From the NCBI RefSeq assembly GCF_010993775.1, contig NZ_WOTO01000025.1, positions 53,765-117,764 on the forward strand: a DNA stretch of 64,000 bases. Reading direction: 5' to 3'. Below the pieces are notes generated by a model. The model searched no databases, had not been told where the DNA came from, and saw only the letters and a list, made by a program, of their open reading frames with translations. Below are positions 33,965 through 46,429 of the stretch, piece by piece (the stretch's first letter is position 1; each line of letters starts with the position of its first letter). The position numbers and the translations under genes are program-made. The stretch is from Fodinicola feengrottensis (GTDB lineage: Bacteria > Actinomycetota > Actinomycetes > Mycobacteriales > HKI-0501).

Positions 33965-36514
33965 CTTGGTTGTCCTTTCGCTAACAGACCGGAAAGGAGT
34001 GCGTCCACGTCTCGCTCGGACAGTGCGCTCACCGGGTCGGGTCGGGCGGACCGGTCGATCTTGCCGGTGGCCGTACGCGGCAGCTCCGGACCGACCTCAA
34101 AACGACTCGGCACCATGTATGCGGGTAGCCGCTCCTTGACGTACTCGACCAGGTCTTCCGGCGGCCGACTGGCGTCACGTGGGACCACGTACGCGACCAG
34201 TTCGGTGTCGCCACCGCGGGGGCGACCGATGACGACCGCGGCCGTACCGACCTCCGGGTGGCCGTGCAGGATCGCCTCGATCTCCGCCGGCTCAACCCGG
34301 AAGCCGCGCACCTTGAGCTGGTTGTCGAGGCGGCCAGCGAAGGTGATTTCACCGTCCTCGCCGCGAAAGCCGAGGTCGCCGGTGAGATAGAGGCGGTCGC
34401 CCGGGGAGCCGTACGGGTCCGGCACGAACCGCTCGGCGGTCAGCGCGGGCCGGCCCAGATAGCCACGGGCGATTCCTTCGCCAGCAACGCAGATCTGTCC
34501 CACCGCGCCCAGCGGCACCGCCAGCAGGTGCTCGTCGAGCAGGTGCACTCGTACGTTCTGGATCGGCTTCCCGATCGGCACACTGGCGCCGGTCTCGTCG
34601 CCGCGACAGCTGTGCGCGGTGCTCCACACGGTGCCCTCGGTCGGACCGTAATCGTTGCACAGCAAGGCGTTTGGCAGGGTCCGGCGGTGCTCGGCGGCGA
34701 CTTCCGGCGGCATCGCCTCGCCGCCGATCGCGGCATCTCGCAGGGTCGCCAACGGCTCCGGGCCGGCGGTCAACACCAGCGCGTAAAAGGACGCCATGCC
34801 GGTCACGTGGGTGACTCGCTCTTCGCGTATGAGCAGCGCGAACAGCCGCGGGTCACGAGCCTCGTCGTCGGACGGCAGGACAAGCCGTCCGCCGCGGCAC
34901 AGGCTCCAGTAAATCGCCGCCGCCGACGCGTCGAATGACAGCGGCACGGGCGGTGCGTACGCGCCGGGTGAGAACCGGCCGTCGGCCCACCGCGCCGCTG
35001 TGGAGTGCACGATCTGGCGGTGCGCGGCACCAACACGCCTTTGGGCTCGCCGGTCGAGCCGGATGTGTAGATGACGTACGCGAGATTGTCCGGGAGTGCA
35101 AGGTTTTCCAGCCGTCGCTCGGGAAAATCGGCCGATACAGCGGTGCCGTCGACCGCTCCGGGCACTCGACTGGTGAGGTCGTGAGGCGCCACTACGAGAT
35201 CCAGGCCGGCGGTCATCAGGCGCAGCCGTGGGGCTGGCTGGTCGGGATCCAGTGGGACGTACGCGCCACCGCCCTTCAGCACCGCGAGCATCGCCACCAC
35301 GGTCTGGATCCGGCGGGCAGCAAGAATGCCGACCATCCGCTCCGGGCCGACACCGGCCGCCCGTAGGTAATGCGCCAACCGATTCGCCGACCGGTCCAGA
35401 TCCCGGTAGCTCAGGTGCTCGCCGCCGGCGGTCACCGCGATCGCTTTCGGGGTCCGCTCGACCTGCTCCTCGATCAGCTGGTGCAGGCACTTGTCACGCG
35501 GGTACGGGGCGTCCGTCGCGTTCGCCTCGGCCAGCACGCGGCGCTCGTGCGCTGTCAGGACCGGCAACTCGGAGAGCCTGGTATCGGGGTCGGCCGCCAC
35601 CACCTGCGCCAGCCGATCCAGCAGTCGGCTGCCACCCTGGAACGTGGTGCTGTCGGCCCAGAGCGTGACCTCGCCGTTTGTCGCTCGTACGGCCGGCTCG
35701 TCGATCGTCCATCGGAGCGAGCCGTGGGTGATGTGGGCAGCCTTTGGCGGGCCGGCCGCGAACCGTACGGCCAGGTGCGGGCCATCCGTCAAGTGCTGAA
35801 CAGCCTCTGTGGGTACGGGGGCGTGCTTCTTGGCTTCCTGCCAGGCCGCTTGGGCTCGCTCGGCGATGACCGCAAGTGTGGGATCGCCGAGCAGGCACAC
35901 GCGTACCGGTAGGTCGACCGGCTCGGGCCCCGGCTGCTGGTCCGTCGGCGGGATACCGATCGTGATGTCCCGGCTCCCGGTCAGGCGGGCGACGAGGGCG
36001 TACCAGCCGGCGAGCGCCACCTTCGGATCCACCGAGTGGGAAGCCCGACCTGGCCGCTGAGCTGTCTCAACGACCAGATCGGGGACTGTGGCGCCGCGAA
36101 GCCGCACTCCCCACCACGCCCCGCTGTCCGAGCTCGGCCGCGGTGTCGGCGGGGCGCCAGCGAGGCGTACGTCGGCGCGTACGCCGCTGTCGACCGCATA
36201 CTGGCCGGCGATCTCCAAGACCAACGCGCGCAGTCCGGCCGTACCGAGCACCGACGGGTCCGCGGTGACCACACCAGGGTGTGTCGGTCGTCTGAGTGTC
36301 GGAGCAGTACAAAGCGCGGCACTTCGGTCGTACGGGCGAGGGCGGTCTCGGTGGCGGCAACGGTCTGTTCGGGCGGCCCATCGGTCAGGTCGACCGCTGC
36401 CCAGGTCTGTCCACTGTGGACATGATTGCGACGGCGGCGCAGGCAGCCACTCACCGACCGGCGGAGCAGGCCCGGCTCCAGCGGCCCGTCGATCCCAGCG
36501 GTGACCGCACTCAC
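33961..36514 (-). CDS. NRPS with degenerate C and A domain, no carrier domain
   Basis: About 850 residues. The N-terminal ~300 residues keep C-domain landmarks (GWYALVARLTGSRDITIGIP, LAVRFAAGPP) but show no HHxxxDG; the equivalent region reads HTLVVVTADPSVLG. The A domain is complete: YTSGSTGEPKG, FDASAAAIYW, YGPTEGTVWS, YLTGD and ATGKIDRSA; pocket by eye D-A-A-G-A-G-D-V-W-K. It ends 25 residues after the A domain, in DVDALLSGLLA, without a T domain, and the stop overlaps the mbtH start, so the ending is genuine. It likely loads a carrier in trans. GTG start overlaps the upstream stop. Confidence 0.85.
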
Positions 36515-39500
36515 CGCCGGCCACCGCGCTGCGGTTCCGGGAGGAATCCCTTCTCCAGCAGGAAATTCATGCAGTTGTGCAGGAATTTCTCGTCAATGGG
36601 CGGACACGAGATGCCCTTGCCGGCAATCGCCTGGTGCAGATTCCGGCATTCGCTCGCCGGGTCCAACGCCAGATGCGCCGCGAACTCCATGGGCAGCCCG
36701 GCATCACCGCCGGTGTAAAGGAAAAGCACCGGCAGCAGCGGATAGATCGGATGCGACGGATCGACCCGCATCGCCCCCGATCGGTGGCCTCCTGGAACGG
36801 CACCACATCGAAGTCGTAGCCGAAGGACCGAATCCACTCGTACGTCTCGTTGGTAGGCAGGGCTTCGGTGTTCCAGATGTGGAAGATCCGGCCGATCGAA
36901 TCCGGCCGCAGCGAGGCCGCGATCAGCGCCGCGCTGGCGAAGTCCACCGTCACCGAGTTCAGGATTTCGGTGTAGACCGGCAGGATCTTCAGGTCCAGGA
37001 AGCCGCGCAACGCGGTCAGGATGTAGTCGGTCTCGTGACAGGCGCCGGTCTCGGTGTGGCCCATCATGATAGAGGGCCGGAAAATCGTGGTCGGCAGGCC
37101 GCGTTCCCTCGCCGTCACCACCATCTTCTCCGCGATCCACTTGCTTTGCGGATAACTGAACGGAACCCGTGGCGGCAGCGGCGGCAGGTCGATCTCCAGG
37201 AACGGCCGCGGAATGTACGACCCAACCAGCACGTCGATCGTCGACACGTGGTGGACGAGCTTCGCGCGGGTCCGGCAGGCAGGCGAGTCGCAGCACCTCG
37301 ACAGTGCCGTTGACATTCGGCGCTTTCAGGACCGTGTACGGATAGACGAAGTTGACCAGGGCGCCGTTGTGGTAGATCACGTCGAGAATGCGGCCCAGCC
37401 GGTCGAACTCGTCCTCACTTGTCCCCAGCAGCGGTTTCGCCAGGTCGCCGACCACCGCGTGAACTCGCTCGTCCCAGCGCTCGTCCCAGTCCACCTTGAA
37501 CTTGGCAGCGGTCTCCCGGAGCCGCTCCTGCGCGGACACCGGGTCGTCGGCGCGTACGAGACAATGCACATGCGCGTGGGTCTGCAGAAGCAGTTGCTCC
37601 ACCAGGAAAATCCCGAGGTAACCAGTGGCGCCGGTGACCAGCACCTGGTCCGGGTCGGCGATGTTCGCCATCGGCAGCCCGGCCGGGGTGATCTCCGGAT
37701 CCAGCCGTGACTCGGCCACCAGCAGCTGCGGGTCACGTTTGGCCAGCAGGCCCTGGTAACCCTCCTTGCGATAGACCTCGATCGTGGTCGCCACCCCCGC
37801 GACGGTGGGTGTGGTGAACAGCGAATGCAGCGGCAGATCCACGCCGTACGCCTTGGAAAGCCGCGAGCCGACCCGCGCGATCAACAGCGAGTTTCCACCG
37901 TTGGCGAAGAAATCCTGATGCCGGCCGACCCGCTCGATGCCCAGCGCCTCGGCGAACGCCAGCGCCACCTCGCGCTCGATCTTGGTACGCGGCTCCTGGT
38001 AGCCGACGCCACGGTCCAAGTCCGGCGCGGGATCGGGCAATGCGGCTCGGTCGACCTTGCCGCGGTCGGTCATCGGCAAGGTGTCGAGCAGAACGTATTG
38101 CTGCGGCAGCATGTACGACGGCAACCGGTCGCGTACGAACGACTCCAGGCCAGCGCGATCGAGCGTGCGGCCGGTACGCGGCGCCAGATAGGCGATCAGT
38201 TGAGCGGCGTCGCCGTGCTGGCGTACGACGACCGCAGTCGCCGCGACCGCCGAATGCTCGCCGAGCACGTTCTCGATCTCGGCCAGCTCGACCCGAAAGC
38301 CCCGCACCTTGACCTGCGAGTCGGCCCGGCCGAGGAACTCCAGCTCCCCGTCCGGACGCCATCTGGCCAGGTCACCGGTGCGATACATGCGCCCGCCCGG
38401 CACATATGGGTCGGGTACGAACCGCTCGGCGGTCAGCTCGGGACGATTCAGGTAGCCGCGTACGACCTGCTCACCGGCGAGGCACAACTCCCCCGGCACG
38501 CCGATCGGCGCGAGCCCGAACGCCTCGTCCAGGACATGCACACGTACGCCCCGGACGGGTTTGCCGATCGGCACGGTCATGCCAGCATCGGCCGCCTCGC
38601 AGCGGTGGACCGTGCTCCAGACAGTGCCCTCGGTTGGCCCGTATTCGTTGAAAAGTGGGGTGTTTGGCGCAAGTTCATAGTGCCGCGCGACGAGTGCCGG
38701 CGGCAACGCCTCGCCGGCCAGGATGACGCAGCGCAGGTCCGCCACGCAGTCCGGCTGGGTCTCCAACAGCACGCCGTACTGCGAAGGAACGCCGTCGAAA
38801 TGGGCGCCCTTTTCCTCGCGTAGCAAGGCGGCCAGCAACCGCGGGTCGCGTACTTCGTCCTCGCTCGGCAGCACCAACCGGCCGCCGTTGGTCAGCGTCC
38901 AGTAGAGGCCGGCGCCGGACGCGTCGAAGCTCAACGGCGCGAGCATCACGTACGCCCAGATGGGCTCCGGGAAGACGCCGGTGCGATTTTCGGTGGCGTT
39001 GATGATCGCGTGATGCGGGACCAGCACACCCTTCGGCCGACCGGACGAGCCGGACGTATAAATCGCGTAGGCGGTATTTTGGTTGTCCGTCAACGGTTCC
39101 GGGTTGGTGTCCGGCTCGTCGCCGGCGCCGATGGTCTCCTCGACCACGACTTTCCAGTCGCCCTCAGACAACTGGGCCGACCGGCCGGGCGTGATCACCA
39201 CGGCCGCGACCGCCGCGTCCTCGCAGACATAACGCACTCGCTCGGCGGGGTATTCGGGGTCCAGCGGGACGTACCCGGCGCCGGACTTGAGCACTCCGAG
39301 CAGCGCGATCACCGATTCGGGCCGGCGGTCCGCGGTCACCGCGACCAGCCGCTCCGGGCCGACGCCAAGGCCGCGCAGCCGGTGCGCCAGGCGGTTCGCG
39401 CGGCGGTTCATCTCGGCGTACGTGACGCGTAGGCCGCCGCCGCGCAAGGCGATCGCGTCGGGCGTACGAGCGACCTGTTCCTCGATCAGTTCGTGCAGGC

Positions 39501-40970
39501 CGCGGTGGGTGTCGGTGGTGGTGGCGGTCTGTTCCCACGCGGTGATGCGCGCGCGCGCTCGGTCTCGCCGGCCAACGGCAGCGCGCCCAACCGAGTGCCG
39601 GCGTCACCGACAACGTGCCGGAGCAGCACCAGAAGATGATCGAGCATCCGCTCGGCGGTGGCGTCGTCGTACAGGTCGCCGGCGAACTCCAGCACCAGCG
39701 AGGCACCCTGTGGCGTCTCGCGCAGGCGCAACGTGAGGTCGAAGGGTGCGAGGCCGGTCGGGATGTCGGCGGGTTGCCAGCGACGCCACCGGAACGCTGT
39801 TCGCCTTCGACTTCCTCGGCGGCGAAACGTACCTGGAAAAGCGGGGAATGGGCCACGTCCTGGCGATGCGGGACGTCCTCGACCAACCGCTCGAACGGCA
39901 CCGCGCCATGCGCTCGGGAATCGTTGACCGACGACGAGACTCCGGCGAGCAGGTCACCGAAAGGGGGGTCGCCGCGCAACACGCAGCGCACCGGCCAGGT
40001 CTGCTGGCAGGGACCGACCATCGACTCCCATTCGGCCCGCTGCCGGCCATCGGTCAGCCAGCCGATCGCGAAGTCGCGCTGGCCGGAGTAGCGCGCGAGC
40101 AGCGCTGCCCAGCCGGCCAGCACAATGTCCGGCACCGGCTGGCCGAGCGCGATGACCTGCGACTTCAGGCCCTCCCAGGTCGCCGCAGGTACCGGCATCG
40201 CGACCCGGGAACCACGCAGGCCCTGCGCCTTCACGGTCGGCCGAGAGCGGTCGGTGGGCAGCGTCAGCACCGGCACCTCGGCCCAGCCGGCCACGCCACC
40301 ACTCCAGCTGCCGCGCACCCTCCTCGGAGGTGAGCCAGGTGCGCTGCCAGGTCGCGAAGTCCGCGAACACCGGCGCCGGCCTACTGTCCGGCACCCCGCC
40401 GTCCTGCGCGAGCGTCCCGTACGCGCGGCGGATCTCGTCCACCAGCAGCTGCCCGGACCGGTCGTCGGCGACCAACTGGTGGGCGACGAGCACCAGCACG
40501 TGCAGCCGTGGAGAGCAACGAACCAGGGTGAGCCGTACCAGCGGCGGCGAGGCCGCGTCGAACGGCCGCGCCGCTTCCTCGGCGACCACCTGCCGCAACT
40601 GTTCCAGCTGCCGGCCGGCCGCCACGTCACTCAGGTCCACTGTGGACAGTGGTACCCAGCCGGCGATCGAGGCGTGTACGCGTACCGGCCGGCCCTCGAC
40701 TTCCACGAATCCGACCGAAAGATCGCTCCGCCGCCGGACGACCGCGGCGCAGGCCTGCTGCAACAGTGCGCTGTCGACGACCCCGGACAGCTCGGTCGTC
40801 GTCACCACATGGGTCGCGACCTCCGGCGCCATCTGCCGCAGCACCCAATATCGGCGCTGCGCAACGGAAAGCTGGTCAGCGTCCTTGGCCGCCTCAGCCT
40901 TGAGCAGCTGGGCGAGCAATTCCCGTTTGGCTTCGAGAGACATCTGATGGACAGCGTCGGGCTCATGCAT
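36511..40970 (-). CDS. NRPS C-A-T with terminal thioester reductase
   Basis: About 1,487 residues. The C domain (40.9-39.6 kb) has AHQLVADD in place of HHxxxDG, losing the catalytic second His. A domain: YTSGSSGRPKG, FDASGAGLYW, YGPTEGTVWS, YRTGD; pocket by eye D-A-A-G-I-A-E-V-W-K. T domain: FFANGGNSLL (about 37.88 kb). The reductase has VTGATGYLGIFL and the YxxxK motif in YPQSKW, and releases the chain with NAD(P)H as aldehyde or alcohol. ATG follows GGGAGGA. Slips in the C domain (about 40.27, 39.78, 39.55 kb) and reductase (about 37.29, 36.78 kb). Confidence 0.9.
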
Positions 40971-41403
40971 CGGCGTCGGTCCTCCCGATCCACCACTCCC
41001 CGCCTGGGGAGAAGAATGGCTCCGATTTGGTGGGCGCTGATGACGCTAGGCGCCGCGACCGGCCGCGCGCGGGGTGTCAAAAAACGGACGACGCTACCCG
41101 CGTCTGCTTTCCGGCCTCCGGCAACGAGTTTACCGCTCCCGGGACTTTCCGCGTTCTATTCCACGAATGTCGTGAAACAACGCGCACAAAGCAGATCGTC
41201 CCCGTTTGCGCGGTGACTGCCCCGAAGGAGCTCTTTGGGGCGTTCAGCCTGGATCCGCCGATCCGCCTTTGTCGTTACGTTTGCAGTGCCGGCGGCCGCG
41301 CTTTTGTCAGCAACATGCTCTCGCCAATAACGGGCGGCGTGCTAGCTTTCGCGCCAAATATTTCATTTCTTATCATTCTAGGCGGACCACGTAGATGCGC
41401 CCT
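40971..41403. other. Non-coding, relatively AT-rich promoter region of the NRPS operon
   Basis: This 430-base gap between the TetR gene and the first NRPS gene holds the least GC-rich stretch nearby (about 41.15-41.40 kb) and no credible gene. The operon promoter and regulator sites should be here; I could not identify them. Confidence 0.5.
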
Positions 41404-42034
41404 TCACGTACCCGACTTCTCATCAGCGCCGGATCGGATTGCCCCGTAAAGAACCGTGTCCACGGTCGCCCGCAGCAGATCGGCCGCGGTGCAGTCGAGT
41501 TCGCGCGGCAGCTGCGAGTTCAACAGCCGCTCGACCGCGCCGCGGATGATCTCACCCAACAGCTCGGGCCGCGCCGACAGGAGTCCCCGCCGGTGCCCGG
41601 CCTGGAACAAGTCGTCCAGCCGCTGGTAGACCACCGCGTCAATGCGCTGCTCCACATGCCGGCGCAGCGCGGCATCGCCGCGTCCGGTCGCCAGCTGCGC
41701 CGCGCCGATCCGCTCGAGCTCGCCGCCCGCGGCCATCAGGAACTGCCGCACCTGGTCACCGAACGGCTGGCCTTCGGAACTCCGCGGCCGCCGAGAGTAG
41801 CGCGCGTTCGACGGCTCCGAACTGCCGATCCAGGACGGCGGTCAGCAGGCTGTGCTTGTCTGGGAAGTGACGGTAAATCGTCTTCTTGCTCATCCCCAGC
41901 TCATGGGCGAGATCGTCCATGCTCACCCGGCCGGCCCCGGGTGCGAGGAACAGCCGGCCGGCCGCGTTCACGATCAGGTCGATGCGACCCTCGCCAGAAA
42001 CTGCGGAAACTGTCTGGGTTTCCATAGTTTCCAT
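41404..42034 (-). CDS. TetR-family regulator (one frameshift)
   Basis: About 209 residues. The N-terminal HTH reads VSMDDLAHELGMSKKTIYRHFPDKHSLL, the TetR hallmark. A slip near 41.76 kb leads into the ligand-binding domain that ends at 41404. Start is ATG 42034 or the in-frame ATG 42025 inside a repeated ATGGAAAC; neither has a clear ribosome site. It is the only regulator immediately upstream of the NRPS operon and the best candidate to control it. Confidence 0.8.
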
Positions 42035-42083
42035 AGTCGCGCGCCGGACCGCGGTCGTCAAGGTCGCCGCAAGCCCGGATCAG

Positions 42084-42500
42084 CTAGAAAGTGGTTTCGG
42101 CAAAACCGAAGGTGTCGGGGCGGAAGTCGCAGTGCCGCAGCCAGGCCGGGCGCACTCGTACGTACGCGATGTCGGGGTCCTTGGCGCGGTCCCGGCCGTC
42201 CGGATACTGCTCGAAGTAGAACGGCTGGCAGCGCTCCAGTTCCGCGCCGGTGATGATGTCGGCGGTGCCCTCCAACTGGACGGTGACCTCGTCCTCCCAC
42301 CCGATCACCAACGCGACCTTCGGTTGCCGCCCTATGTTCGCGAACTTGCGGGAGCCTGCCGAGGTGTCGAAGACGATCTCGCCGCGGTCGGTCGCCGCCA
42401 CCCCGACCAGCGCGGCCTGTGGCGTGCCGTCCGGGCCCTGGCTGGCGACCACCGCGAGACCCCGTTCGCGTACGAACGCGATCAACTCATTGCTGTCCAT
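42084..42500 (-). CDS. PNPOx-family FMN-binding protein
   Basis: 138 residues, intact. GLAVVASQGPDGTPQAALVGVA, then KVALVIGWEDEVTVQLEGTADI and YVRVRPAWLRHCDF. This split-barrel family includes pyridoxamine phosphate oxidases and many flavoproteins of unknown role. ATG follows GGGAGGA. It starts a leftward unit that may include the TetR gene 50 bases downstream. Confidence 0.8.
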   Translation of the reverse strand: MDSNELIAFVRERGLAVVASQGPDGTPQAALVGVAATDRGEIVFDTSAGSRKFANIGRQPKVALVIGWEDEVTVQLEGTADIITGAELERCQPFYFEQYPDGRDRAKDPDIAYVRVRPAWLRHCDFRPDTFGFAETTF

Positions 42501-42780
42501 CCGACATTCCTCCCGGATCCGGTTGACACTGCATGCTGGCACGGACCGGCCAGAGCTGCGAGACGTCCAACCCCCCGAATCGGGATCCACCTCCAAGGCA
42601 CTTCGCCCCTTGTTAGCCATACAGGTACTGGCCAGTGTTCAGACGTCAGCATGAATGTGCCCCCTGCGTTTACCGGCGATGCGCCTACAAACCGGCTGTT
42701 AGAGGCGAATACGGTCATTGAGTGCCGCGGTTCTCCCGCGCGGGGGGTGGGAAGACGGCGGCGCGGAGAGGGGCAGGGAC

Positions 42781-45338
42781 GTGGCTGGGAATCTGACCAG
42801 GGTGCAGGCTCGGCGGCGCGCCACACTGATCGCGGTCGAGTCGTACGCGGTCGAGCTGGACCTGAGCGGCGACGACCAGACGTTCACCTCGACCACCGTC
42901 GCCCGTTTCGGCTGCACGGCACCGGGCAGCGCGGTTTTCATCGACCTGGCAGCGAGCGCGGTGCGCTCCATCGACCTGAATGGCCGGCCGGTCCCGCTGT
43001 CCGCCTGGTCCGGCGGCCATATTCGGCTCGGCGCGCTGGCGGCCCACAACACCCTCCGGGTGGTCGCCGACTGCGCGTACTCCCGCACCGCCGAGGGCAT
43101 GCACCGCTTCACCGATCCTGCCGACGGCTCGGTGTACGTCTACACCCACTTCCAGCCGGCCGAGGCGCACCGGGTGTACGCGTGTTTCGACCAGCCAGAC
43201 CTGAAGGCGACGTTCGAGCTGGGTGTCGTGGTGCCGGCCGACTGGCAGGTGGTCGCGAACACCCAGCCCGACTCGGTCGGCAAGGCCCGGCTGGCCAGCG
43301 GCACCGGCGCCACCCGCTGGCACTTTCCCGCCACGCCACCGCTGCCGACCTACGCCACCTCGGTCGCCGCCGGCCGGTTCCACTCGGTCAGCGGATCCTG
43401 GCAGCGGGTGCCGCTCAGCCTCTACTGCCGCCGGTCGCTGGCCGCGTACCTCGATGCCGACGAGCTGCTCGAGGTGACCTGGAACGGCTTCGACTTCTAC
43501 CAGCGGCTTTTCGGGATGCCCTACCCGTTCGGCAAGTACGACCTGGTGTTCGTCCCGGAGTTCAACCACGCCGGCATGGAGAACGCGGCCTGTGTGACGC
43601 TGACCGAGAACATGCTCTTCCGGTCGCGGGTCACCGACGTGCGACACGAGCGGCGGGCGTCGTTGCTGCTGCACGAGCTGGCACACATGTGGTTCGGCAA
43701 TATGGTCACGATGACCTGGTGGGACGACCTGTGGCTGAACGAGTCCTTCGCGACGTACGCCAGCACCCTCTGCCAGGCCGAGGCGACCCGGTGGCCAGGC
43801 GCCTGGACGACCTTCTCGCAGCTCTTCAAGACCTCCGCCTACCACCAGGACCAGCTGACCCGTACGCACCCCATCGTGGCCGACTTGCCGGACGTGGCGA
43901 CCGCCGAAGTCAGCTTCGACGGCATCACTTACTACAAGGGCGCGTCGGTGTTGAAGCAGCTCGTGGCGTACGTCGGCCGAGAAGCGTTCACGGCCGGCCT
44001 GCAGCGGTACTTCCAGCGCCACCAGTGGTCCACCGCGACCCTCGCCGACCTGTTGGCGGCCGTCGAGGCGACCTCCGGCCGCGACCTTGGCTGCTGGTCG
44101 AAGGAATGGCTGCAGACCGCCGGCGTGAACACGCTGCGGCCGGACTACCGGCTCGCCGGCGACGGGACCATCGACGGTTTCGCGGTCACCCAGAGCGCAC
44201 CCGAGGCCCATCCGCTGCTGCGTCCACACCGGATCGCCGTCGGCCTCTACGACCGCGAAGGCACCACCCTGACCCGCCGCAGCAGCGGCTGGAAGTCGAC
44301 GTGGCCGGTGATCGTACGAGCATCCCGGCCCTGGACGGCTGCCGGCGGCCGGATCTCGTGCTGGTCAACGACGACGACCTCACGTACGCGAAGATCCGGT
44401 TCGACGACCGGTCGCTGGCCACCGTGCTGGCCGGCGCGGCGCACGCGGCGAACACCTTGCCTGCTGGCGTGTGCTGGACCGCGATGTGGGACATGTGTCG
44501 CGACGGTGAACTGCCGGCCCGCGACTACGTACGACTGGTCGCCGGCACGCTCGACGCGATCGACGACCCCGGCATGTTGGAGACGCTGCTGCTGCAGACG
44601 GTCGCGGTGGCCCGTGACTACGCCGCGCCGTCGTGGCGGCTCACCGGGCTGCGGCAGCTCGCGGACGCCTTGCACCGGATGTTGGTGCTCGCGCCGGCCG
44701 GCTCGGACCGCCAGCTGTTCTGCGTACAAATGCTGGCGGGGCTGGCCACCTCCGACGAGCATTTGACCCTCTTGCGGGAGCTGTTGGAGGGTGCCACGCG
44801 GCTACCGGGCCTGCGGGTCGACACCGAACTGCGCTGGCTGTTGCTGCGCCGGCTGATCAGCCGCGGTGCCAGCGACGAGTCGACTATCGGAGAGCACCTG
44901 CGCCGCGACCGTACGGCCGCGGGACTGCGGCACGCGGCCACCTGCCGGGCCGCGATCCCGACCGCGGCCGCCAAGGCGACCACCTGGCGGCTGCTGATGG
45001 CCGCCGACGGCCAGCAGCCGCCCACCAGCGCGGCGATGGTCGGCGCCTCGCTGACCGGATTCGCCGACCTCGACCAGGCCGACCTGCTCGAACCGTACGC
45101 ACAACGCTATTTCGACGTGATCGTGGCGATCTGGCGCGACTGGCCGGCCGGTCTCGCCCGCCGGTTCGCCACCGCCGGCTACCCCACCCCGGTGATCAGC
45201 GAACAAACCGTCGCGATGACCGACGAATGCCTCAGCCGCGACCGCCCGCCACCGGCCCTCAGCACCATCCTGCTGGAGCGCGCGCGCGACGACCAACTGC
45301 GCGCGCTTCGGGCCCGTTCCCGCGACTCTCGCGCCTAG
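42781..45338 (+). CDS. pepN: M1-family aminopeptidase N
   Basis: About 852 residues, normal for actinomycete PepN. Substrate motif GMENA, zinc site HELAHMWFGN with the second Glu in WLNESFA, then a helical ERAP1-like C-terminal domain. Cytosolic zinc aminopeptidase that trims peptides. GTG 42781 is chosen because GGAGAGGGGCAGGGAC precedes it. One slip near 44.31 kb separates catalytic and C-terminal halves. Its stop overlaps the convergent PLP-enzyme gene by 4 bases. Confidence 0.92.
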
Positions 45339-46429
45339 CGCTCGACGGCGCGTACGAGCCGGCTGGAGATCTCAGCGACGAGGTCCGGCGACGTGCCGAA
45401 GTTGAGTCGGGCGAAGCCGCGGCCGGAAGGGCCGAAGCCGAGCCCGGACGACAGGCGTACGCGTGCGTGTTCCAGAAAGAACTGGGCCGGTTCGCTCGGC
45501 AGCTGGAGCGCACGGCAGTCCAGCCAGGCGAGATAGCCGGCGTCCGGTGGCGAACAGTCGATGCCAGCGGATCCCAGCTCAGCCACCAAAAAGTCCCGGT
45601 TGCGCTGGAGTACCTCGAGCACCGCCGAGAGCCACCCATCACCCGACCGCCAGGCGGCCAGGGTGGCGAGTACGGCCGGAGTGCTGACGTCACCGAGCAG
45701 GTTCGGCGGCAGCCGCGCCAGCCCGGCGCGTACGGAGGCGGAACCGACATGGCCGACCGCGCAGCGCAGCCCCGCCAGATTGAACGCTTTGGTCGCCGAG
45801 GTCAGCGTGACCGTACGATCTGGCGCGAGCGACCCGAAAGGCACGAAACGGGCCGGCGGGAAGGTCAGGTCGGCGTGGATCTCATCGGCGATGACCAGCA
45901 GGTCGTACGTCTCGGCCACCTCAGCGACCGCCGCCAGCTCCTCGACCCGCATGCATCGGCCGCTGGGATTGTGCGGGTTGACCAGCACCAACGCGCGGAC
46001 TCGCTGCCGCGCGACCGTCTCGGCCAACGACTCCCAGTCGGCCAAGGGCACGAGCCTGCGCCGCAGATCTTCGACACTCGCCAGCACCGGCGGGTAAGCG
46101 GGGGCGAGGACGGCAACCGCGTCGCCTTCGCTCGTACCCACCTGCAGAACAGCCTGAAGGCCCTGGATCAGATCGGTGAACTCCCGGACGTACGATTCGT
46201 CAACGGTCCAGTCGTGCCGTACCCGCATGCGCTCGGCGAAGGCCGAACGCAAGGGCGACGCGTCGTCCAGCAGCCACGGCGGATAGCCCAGATCGCCATC
46301 CTGGACGTACCGAATCAGCGCCTCACGCACCACTGCCGGCGCCGCGAAGTCCATGTCCGCCAGCCAGGCCGCGATCACATCCGGCTCGCAACTCGCCCAC
46401 TTCACGCCCGTACGCGCACTGAGTTCCAT
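45335..46429 (-). CDS. MalY/PatB-type PLP enzyme (aminotransferase fold, C-S lyase family)
   Basis: 364 residues, intact. WLADMDFAAPAVVREAL, PAYPPV, LVNPHNPSGR, IADEIHADLTF and the PLP lysine in TLTSATKAFNLAGLR are the MalY/PatB signature. Family members cleave cystathionine or S-conjugates, or transaminate. Start at 46429 (MELSART) overlaps the MFS stop as TGATG, so it is translationally coupled to the exporter. Confidence 0.85.
   Translation of the reverse strand: MELSARTGVKWASCEPDVIAAWLADMDFAAPAVVREALIRYVQDGDLGYPPWLLDDASPLRSAFAERMRVRHDWTVDESYVREFTDLIQGLQAVLQVGTSEGDAVAVLAPAYPPVLASVEDLRRRLVPLADWESLAETVARQRVRALVLVNPHNPSGRCMRVEELAAVAEVAETYDLLVIADEIHADLTFPPARFVPFGSLAPDRTVTLTSATKAFNLAGLRCAVGHVGSASVRAGLARLPPNLLGDVSTPAVLATLAAWRSGDGWLSAVLEVLQRNRDFLVAELGSAGIDCSPPDAGYLAWLDCRALQLPSEPAQFFLEHARVRLSSGLGFGPSGRGFARLNFGTSPDLVAEISSRLVRAVER

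Noticed and set aside
36409..36421. The GTCCACAGTGGAC palindrome as a gene-specific operator
   Set aside because: This copy and the others lie inside coding sequence, not promoters, so an operator role is unsupported; kept only as an unexplained repeat.
29363..40970. Interpretation of NRPS and PKS genes as many separate small genes or pseudogenes
   Set aside because: Domain order and motifs continue across every break, with 4-base overlaps at true gene ends; the breaks are single slips.
41886..45338. A plus-strand open frame of about 1,150 codons
   Set aside because: Only its last third is the true PepN C-terminus; the first part is antisense or out of frame to the PNPOx gene and PepN catalytic domain.
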